From: Dermacoccus nishinomiyaensis
GTDB lineage: Bacteria > Actinomycetota > Actinomycetes > Actinomycetales > Dermatophilaceae
DNA: 64,000 nt
Assembly: GCF_900447535.1 (NCBI RefSeq)
Contig: NZ_UFXX01000001.1
Location: 1,922,001-1,986,000, forward strand
Reading direction: 5' to 3'
The position numbers were made by a program, and so were the translations under genes. Under the pieces are notes generated by a model. The model did not search any database and was not told where the DNA came from. It saw only the letters and a list, made by a program, of their open reading frames with translations. Positions 58,680 to 64,000 of the stretch are shown piece after piece. Each line of letters opens with the position of its first letter. Position 1 is the first letter of the stretch.

Positions 58680-59681
58680 ATGAAGATCACGCAGGTGGGG
58701 CCCGCTCTGGCCATCACGGCGCTCCTGGGCGCGACCTGGGCCGTGCTGGCAGCGATCTCGGCAGCGACCCCGACTCCCGTCGAGACGGTCGCGGCGAGTG
58801 AGACGAAGACGCTCGAGGGGGCTGACCGGGGACTCCGTGACGTTCCGGGCACCTGAGGGCGGGGTGACGGCACTGTCCTTCTCGCGCTCCTCGGCCTACT
58901 TCGAGAAGGACGAGCAGACCCTGACGCTGGCTGTCGTCGACGGTAGCGTCGACTTCGACACGACCGCCGACCGCATCGTGCGAAACCTCGACGAGCAGGG
59001 TGTGGCTGTCGCCTTCGACGGGGGCAAACTCAGCACGCGCAACGGCTTCGCCTGGCTCGCGATGCATGCGAACGACCACCTGTTCGCCTTGTCGGCGAAG
59101 CCCCTGCCCGAGGGCAAGGGGGCCGACCGGGGCGCCGCCATCGCGGGCCCCACGAGCGAGGAACGGGCGAAGATGCTCGGCGTCGTCATCATCATGCTCG
59201 TGGCCTCGCGGACGTTGCGGCGGTCGATGCACGGTCTGCTCGTCGGCGCGTTCGTCGGGTGTCGTTGGCGCGGCGCGTGCTCACGTTCCACGGGCTCTTC
59301 GCACTGGGTTGGGGGCTGCACTTCCTGTGGAACTCGCCGGTACCCGAGGGTCGCGACGGCCCGGCGATCCCCTTGAGATCGCCGTCAGCGTCACCGCGTT
59401 CTTGCTCGTCGCCCGGCACGCCTGGGCGCAGGAGCGGCACTACCTCGCGAGCGCGCGCGAAGCCCTGGCCGCGGGGGGTTTCGTCGCCTTCGACGACGTC
59501 GTCGCCAGCGCTGCAGGCACTCGCAAGGAGCGCAAGCAGGGCCTGCAGACTGCGCGTCAGGTCGGCGGTCGCGCGGAGAGGAAACGGATCAAGCACGTCC
59601 CCGAAGGGCTACCTCGACCACCTGCAGGCCTGGGGTGGTCGCGGCACCGGCGTCGACGAGGTCGTTCGAGATCTGGTGTGA
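58680..59681 (+). pseudogene. Decayed membrane protein / PrsW-like protease gene
   Basis: An ATG at 58680 with GGAGG starts a signal-anchor protein (MKITQVGPALAITALLGATW). A G5 run at 58817-58821 shifts the frame; the product continues LTGDSVTFRAPEGGVTALSF, then LGVVIIMLVASRTLRRSMHG and LLVGAFVG. From 59259 other frames carry PrsW-like C-terminal sequence: ALGWGLHFLWNSPVPEGRDG, then EIAVSVTAFLLVARHAWAQE and RHYLASAREALAAGGFVAFD. The central PrsW motifs (EExxK region) are missing. Two or more frameshifts and an internal deletion have destroyed the gene. Confidence 0.65.
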
Positions 59682-59720
59682 CGGTGATTGCTCCCCCCGA
59701 GCGCCGGGGGTGCGCGCCCG

Positions 59721-61367
59721 TCACCAGGGATGCTCGGCGAAGTCCTTGAGAAAGACGCCGTACTGGTCGATTCCGTTCTCACCCATGACGATCGGGTCGT
59801 AGACGCGGGCGGCGCCGTCGACGAGGTCGAGCGGCGCGTGCCAGCCCTCCTCGGCGATGCGCAGCTTCTCGTGGTGCGGGCGTTCGTCGGTGATCCAGCC
59901 GGTGTCGACGGCCGTCATGAGGATCTTGTCGGTCGCGAACATCTCACCCGCCGACGTGCGCGTCATCATGTTGAGCGCCGCCTTCGCCATGTTCGTGTGC
60001 GGGTGGCCGGGGCCCTTGTAACGGCGCGAGAACTGCCCCTCCATCGCCGAGACGTTGACGACGTACGCGCGCCGCGCCCCCCGCGCGACGGCCGCACGCA
60101 TCGCCGGGCGCAGACGGCTGACGAGCAGGAACGGCGCTGTTGAATTGCAGAGTTGCACTTCGAGGAGTTCCAGCGGATCGACTTCCTCGACCTTCTGCTT
60201 CCAACTGTTCGTGTCGACGACGTCGGGCAACAGGCCACCCGCGTCGACCGCCGTGCCCGCCCGATGCGCCTCGAGGCTCGCCTGCCCCGCCGACAGAGCG
60301 AGCGACGTCATCGCCGCCGCGCTGCGGGACGGGTCGAGAGCGTCGGACGGGTTGAGCGGGCCGGCCGCGGGCGTGACGCCGGGCGCATGGACGTCACGTC
60401 CGGCGTCGGGCTGGGGCTCGGCTTCGTCAGTGGCGTGGGTGTGCTGATAGGCCGCGAGGGTGCCGGCGAGGTTCGCGGGGTGAGCGTCACTGATGCGGTC
60501 GAACTGGACGATCTGCGGCAGCTTGACGTCGCGCGGCAGCGGAAGCTCTTCTCCCGCAGTGAGATTCGAGTACGCTCCCGGCGAGCGACGCACCGTCTGC
60601 GCCGCGTTGTTGATGAGGATGTCGAGCGGGCCGTCGGCCGCGACCTCGTCGGCGAGGGCGATGACCTGCGTCGGGTCACGCAGGTCGATGCCGACGATCT
60701 TGAGGCGGTCGATCCACTCCGGTGAGTCGGCGAGCTCCGCGAAACGACGCGCGGCGTCGCGGGGAAAACGCGTCGTGATCGTCAGGTGCGCGCCGTCGCG
60801 CAGCAGCATGAGCGCGATGTACATGCCGATCTTGGCGCGACCGCCCGTCAGCAGGGCGCGCTTGCCGCACAGATCGACGCGCTGGTGACGCTTCGCGTGA
60901 CTCATCGCCGCGCAGTTGGGGCACAGCCAGTGATAGAACGCGTCGACGGTCGTGTACTTGGCGTGGCAGATGTAGCACCCGCGCGGCGTGTTGAGCTCTC
61001 CGGCGACCTCACCGATGACGTTGGACGTCAACGGGATTCCCTTCGTCTCGTCGTCGATGCGCAGCGGCGAACCCGTCGCCGTCGACGCCAGCACCTTCGC
61101 GTCCTGCTCGCGCAACGGGCCGAGCTCAGCAGCCCTCGCCTCCGCGCGACGCGCCTTGCGCACCCGCTTGTACATCGTGCCCGCGGCGCGCTTCACCGTC
61201 TCGATGTCGGGGTGGCCCGCGGGCAACTCGTGCAGCATCCCGATGACGCGCAACGTCGTCGCCATGTCCTCGGCATCGATCGCGGTCTCGGCGAACAGCT
61301 GTTCCTGCTCAGGTGTGACGGACGCGTCGTCACGGGCGTCGTCGTCCTCTGCGGGCTGTTCGTTCAC
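59721..61367 (-). CDS. Zinc-ribbon SDR family oxidoreductase lacking the usual catalytic Tyr
   Basis: The 548-residue protein has a helical N-terminal part, a Cys4 cluster (CYICHAKY and LCPNCAAM, about residues 131-153) and an SDR Rossmann fold starting ALLTGGRAKIGMYIALMLL near residue 171 with NNAAQTV near residue 254. A long variable insert (about 270-400) precedes VVNVSAMEGQF and HPHTNMAKAALNMMTRTSAG. The catalytic YxxxK reads TNMAK, so Tyr is replaced by Thr while Ser and Lys remain. I recall the HPHTNMAKAALNMMTRT pattern as family-typical, so this is not a local mutation. The substrate is unknown. Confidence 0.8.
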   Translation of the reverse strand: MNEQPAEDDDARDDASVTPEQEQLFAETAIDAEDMATTLRVIGMLHELPAGHPDIETVKRAAGTMYKRVRKARRAEARAAELGPLREQDAKVLASTATGSPLRIDDETKGIPLTSNVIGEVAGELNTPRGCYICHAKYTTVDAFYHWLCPNCAAMSHAKRHQRVDLCGKRALLTGGRAKIGMYIALMLLRDGAHLTITTRFPRDAARRFAELADSPEWIDRLKIVGIDLRDPTQVIALADEVAADGPLDILINNAAQTVRRSPGAYSNLTAGEELPLPRDVKLPQIVQFDRISDAHPANLAGTLAAYQHTHATDEAEPQPDAGRDVHAPGVTPAAGPLNPSDALDPSRSAAAMTSLALSAGQASLEAHRAGTAVDAGGLLPDVVDTNSWKQKVEEVDPLELLEVQLCNSTAPFLLVSRLRPAMRAAVARGARRAYVVNVSAMEGQFSRRYKGPGHPHTNMAKAALNMMTRTSAGEMFATDKILMTAVDTGWITDERPHHEKLRIAEEGWHAPLDLVDGAARVYDPIVMGENGIDQYGVFLKDFAEHPW

Positions 61368-61635
61368 GCCGTGATTCTAGAGGTTGCCGGTGAGGCGAGC
61401 CGGCGCTGCCCTCATGGGTGGGTGTGCCTCCCCGTGAGACTCTGCCCCGCCATGACCGGAGCCGGCGGTGTTTTCGCGGGGCGGGTGGCGGTGGGGGTCG
61501 GCGTGTCTCGAGGCGATGTCCGGAAATTCAGTCAGACGTCCAGATAGGGTGAGAATGATGACCTCGGGGGAGGTCGGCGCGCAGGGCCTCGGGGGCGTTC
61601 GGCTGAACGCGAGGTCGGCAGGAGAAAGGTGCACG

Positions 61636-61839
61636 ATGAACCACGAACACCGCAAGATCTCACTCGCGGAACGACTCATCGTGACGCTCGGCGTCGGCAT
61701 CTCGCTGGCCGTCATGGCCGTCGTCCTGATCCGCATGGCGAGCGCCGGCGCCCACCCCGTTGCGGTGTGCCTCATGGCTGCGGCGCTCGGCGGGGCGCTC
61801 GTCGTCGCCATGCGCCTGTGGCGCGGTTCGCAGGGCTGA
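61636..61839 (+). CDS. Small two-helix membrane protein, unknown
   Basis: The 67-residue protein has a short polar start (MNHEHRKISLAERL), two helices (about 15-35 and 40-60) and a basic end (MRLWRGSQG). GGAGAAAGG about 6 bases before the ATG supports translation. No family was recognised; it sits alone. Confidence 0.55.
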   Translation: MNHEHRKISLAERLIVTLGVGISLAVMAVVLIRMASAGAHPVAVCLMAAALGGALVVAMRLWRGSQG

Positions 61840-61950
61840 CGTTCGGCGCCGCCCGCCGGGTGTCATCCGCGCGGTGAAATCGGCCTGGCGTGGCCGGCTC
61901 GGCCGCCGGGGCGTGTCCCCCTACGCTCGTCTTCTTGGCGCCGCCGGCCT

Positions 61951-62102
61951 GTACCCATCCGCGATTTTCGTCCACATTCGTGACGGGGGCCGACGACGCG
62001 AGCGTGGACGAAAATCGCCGATGTGACCGAGAAGCGCACATGGGGACGCGGTTCGCGAAGGTGGACGGAAATTGCGAAGGTGGACGAAATTCGCAGGTGG
62101 GG
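61951..62102. repeat. REP family A cluster, mixed orientation
   Basis: There is one minus unit at 61951-61980 (GTACCCATCCGCGATTTTCG...), a plus unit at 62004-62022, and two plus units in tandem at 62061-62079 and 62080-62100 (GTGGACGGAAATTGCGAAG and GTGGACGAAATTCGCAGGTG). A degenerate unit may fill the gap between. It is the largest cluster of the family in the window. Confidence 0.85.
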
Positions 62103-62558
62103 CCGGGTGTCTCAAGGTGCGCCGTCTCTGTTAGCCGTCGGACGAGGTGACGGGGGGTGGTGCGGCGTCAGAAAGCAGTCGCTCGCTGCGCACGACCAGA
62201 TCGTCCGACGGCGGGCTTGCATGACGCGTGGCCGGACGGCGCGCTGTCCGCGTTGTTGACGGGCACCGCCGACAGGGCTCCCGCGAATGGCCCCGTCGCG
62301 TTGACGACGAGCGGCCTGACGTCGCGCTCCTCGTGTTCATGGGCGCGGCATTCGCCGGCGTCGTGGCGCAGGCCGTCATCGATCGGCTGTGCCCAGTAGA
62401 CGGTGTGCAGCGTGTGAACGGTGGGGGACGGGTCACCCGAGCCATACGAGGACACCGCACGACCCGTGCCATCTCGTGTCGTAAGGCCTAGTGCCGGCTC
62501 ACCGCGTCATGTCATGGTGCTCAGCGCACCCTCATCGACGCGTGACACAGTAGGCATC
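62103..62558. other. Gap without a convincing gene
   Basis: A minus-strand frame around 62168-62455 reads HTVYWAQPIDDGLRHDAGE and RPLVVNATGPFAGAL, faintly like an FAD-dependent oxidoreductase segment, but it lacks a fold start and end. I treat it as possible gene debris. No hairpin or operator was recognised. Confidence 0.3.
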
Positions 62559-63947
62559 GTGACCGACGAACGCACCCATCCGGACGACGACGCCTGGCGC
62601 TACGTTCCGCCGCGACCGCGCGAGACCCCGGCGTCGGTTCCGGGTTCGCCCGCGCCGGATTCCCGGGCGCACACGTCGGCAGCTTCCGCGAGCGACGCCG
62701 CGGCACCGACGGGGCAGCTGCCCAACGCATGGCACGAAGGCGCACCCATGCCGCACGGTTGGTCACAACCGCCCACAGGATCGATGTCGTCGCCTCCTCC
62801 GGCGCCGAACGCCCCCGGTGTGGGATCGTTCGCCCCGGGCGGGTGGCCCCCGCCGTCAGCTCCCCGGCCCGCAGCTTCGGGTGCGCCTGCGCCGGCTAGT
62901 TGGTCCCAGCCGTCAGCTCCGCAGCCTCAGTATCCGCCTGGGGTGTTGTTGGCGCCGGCGTCGCCCGGCGCTGCGTATCCCGTTGCAGCGCAAGCCGGTC
63001 CGCGCAAGCCACCCCCGGCGTGGGCATTCGAGCAACCGAAGCCGTTGCCGTATCACCGCATGGCACGCATCGACTGGCGCGTCGCGCAGTGGTGGCGTCC
63101 TTTCGCGACGCTGGGTGTGGCGTTCGGTGTCACGATCGTCATGATGATCGCGCTGGGCGTCGTCGCGCTCGCATGGGAGGGCCTCGGCCTGCCCGCTGCG
63201 AGCGAGAGCCTCGAGGACGGTGGCAACCCGGCCGACCTGATGGCGATGCTCGGTCCGCTCGCGGCGCTCGTCCCCATCGTCGTGCTCGCGTCGTGGTGGG
63301 GCGCCGGGCGTCGCGGGTCGATCCACTCGGTGTTCGGGCGATTCCGCTGGGGTCTGCTGGGGCGTGCGGCGCGCGTCGTCGTGCCGATCTATGCCCTCGT
63401 GATCCTCGTGCCGCCCCTGCTGTTCGGCCGCGACGAACTGACGGTGCCGCCTCTCTCGGCGTCACTCGTCGCGTCGTACGTCATCATCCTCGTGCTGACG
63501 CCGTTGCAGTGCGCGGGCGAGGAGTACCTGTTTCGCGGCATGCCGCAGCAGGCGCTCGGGACGTGGCTGAAGTCGCCGCTGTGGGGCATCATCCTGCCCG
63601 TGCCGCTGTTCATGCTCGGCCACGGGTATGACTGGGTCGGCCAGATCGACATCGCCTGCTTCGCGTTGTGCATGGGAGCGCTGGTGTGGCGCTCCGGCGG
63701 CCTCGAACTGGCGATCCTCGTGCATGCGGCGAACAACACGATGTCGTTCTTGCTCGCGCCACTGACGCCGAACTCGCTCGAGCAGGGCGCCGTCAACCCT
63801 GCTGCGCTGCTGTTCTCGCTGCCGCTGATCTTCGGCATCACGGCGTGGCTGTGGTGGTGGGTCGGCAAGCAGTACGGCGTCGACTGGAAGACCCCCGTCC
63901 GACGTCTCCCCGGCCCGCAGCACGAACAGGTCGGCCGCTGGTTGTGA
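62559..63947 (+). CDS. CPBP (CAAX protease/bacteriocin-processing) family intramembrane protease
   Basis: The 462-residue protein has a Pro/Ala/Ser-rich cytoplasmic N-terminal half (about 1-170) and about eight helices. CPBP/Abi motifs are clear: EEYLFRGMPQQ (EExxxR, near residue 322), a second-motif helix with FMLGHGYDW, and HAANNTMSFLL (HxxxN) near residue 388. Such proteases are implicated in processing lipidated or peptide substrates and in bacteriocin immunity. GTG 62559 is taken as the start; ATG 62515 would add 15 residues. A REP singlet follows the stop. Confidence 0.85.
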   Translation: MTDERTHPDDDAWRYVPPRPRETPASVPGSPAPDSRAHTSAASASDAAAPTGQLPNAWHEGAPMPHGWSQPPTGSMSSPPPAPNAPGVGSFAPGGWPPPSAPRPAASGAPAPASWSQPSAPQPQYPPGVLLAPASPGAAYPVAAQAGPRKPPPAWAFEQPKPLPYHRMARIDWRVAQWWRPFATLGVAFGVTIVMMIALGVVALAWEGLGLPAASESLEDGGNPADLMAMLGPLAALVPIVVLASWWGAGRRGSIHSVFGRFRWGLLGRAARVVVPIYALVILVPPLLFGRDELTVPPLSASLVASYVIILVLTPLQCAGEEYLFRGMPQQALGTWLKSPLWGIILPVPLFMLGHGYDWVGQIDIACFALCMGALVWRSGGLELAILVHAANNTMSFLLAPLTPNSLEQGAVNPAALLFSLPLIFGITAWLWWWVGKQYGVDWKTPVRRLPGPQHEQVGRWL

Positions 63948-63965
63948 CCAGCTGCGATACGCGTC

Positions 63966-63996
63966 CGCATCTGCGATTTTCGTCCACATTCGCCAC
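63966..63996 (-). repeat. REP family A singlet at the window end
   Basis: The sequence GTCCGCATCTGCGATTTTCG followed by TCCACATTCGC starts about 19 bases past the CPBP gene stop. It may be the left arm of a pair that continues beyond the window. Confidence 0.8.
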
Positions 63997-64000
63997 GGTT

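Overview
This is a dense, very GC-rich (roughly 70 percent by eye) bacterial chromosome segment. It has short intergenic gaps, many GTG starts, frequent 4-base ATGA/GTGA gene overlaps and families typical of Actinomycetota: a LysX-type fused lysyl-tRNA synthetase, DUF2797, DUF6918, DUF6394, an MT0933-like protein, DUF3533/YhgE-like permeases and Gln/Gly-rich membrane proteins. Order Micrococcales (Dermacoccaceae-like) is my guess from gene content and is not proven. No tRNA, rRNA, CRISPR array, phage module or intact transposase was seen. An exact canonical parS site (23690-23705), a degenerate parS (54226-54241) and a perfect DnaA box (54366-54374) suggest the origin-proximal part of the chromosome.

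Layout. 1-9.6 kb: metabolic and membrane genes (DUF2797, truncated HD protein, Pr6Pr protein, NCS1 permease, alpha-methylacyl-CoA racemase-like protein, Ser-rich lipoprotein, FAD monooxygenase, NAD epimerase, RibD/DHFR-like protein). 9.7-12.8 kb: a patchwork with the tail of a formaldehyde-dehydrogenase-like gene, an intact PfpI-ABM pair, a DAO-type oxidase, a second broken ABM tail and a UvrA-like tail, which looks acquired or rearranged. 12.9-16.6 kb: copper/peroxidase cluster (membrane protein, PCu(A)C chaperone, CopC, Tat-exported DyP peroxidase). 16.8-23.5 kb: pyruvate:quinone oxidoreductase, DUF3533 permease behind a perfect operator palindrome, 2H phosphoesterase, MTHFR-like protein, secreted lipase. 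23.7-29 kb: parS, small membrane proteins, a ThrE exporter, and an extracytoplasmic flavin module (ferric-reductase-like protein, FMN-binding protein, ApbE). 29-36.8 kb: YfhO membrane protein with GT2, FrnE-like DsbA, a permease remnant, hydroxyacid-oxoacid transhydrogenase, conserved membrane protein. 37-45.4 kb: Q-rich membrane protein, HAD phosphatase, amino acid permease, DUF1697, second ThrE, LOG-family protein, DUF6918, GNAT. 45.5-49.4 kb: a two-RCK potassium channel, DUF6394 protein and a frameshifted diadenylate-cyclase-like sensor. 49.6-54.3 kb: MT0933-like protein, two decayed genes, LMW tyrosine phosphatase, LLM flavoprotein, SGNH hydrolase. 54.6-58.5 kb: a three-gene operon ending in lysX. 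58.7-64 kb: a decayed PrsW-like gene, a zinc-ribbon SDR, a small membrane protein and a CPBP protease.

The most unusual structure is a dispersed REP/REPIN-like family built from a unit of about 21-30 bp (minus-strand form GTACCCATCTGCGATTTTCG followed by TCCACATT). It occurs at nine clear loci as singlets, tandem runs and inverted pairs, mostly within a few bases of gene 3' ends. Two copies are read in frame inside genes: the N-terminal linker of the DyP peroxidase and the conserved core of ApbE. A second palindromic family (core GACGCGT) occurs at three loci, and a third pair lies at 7342-7444. No REP-associated transposase is present, so any mobilising enzyme must be elsewhere.
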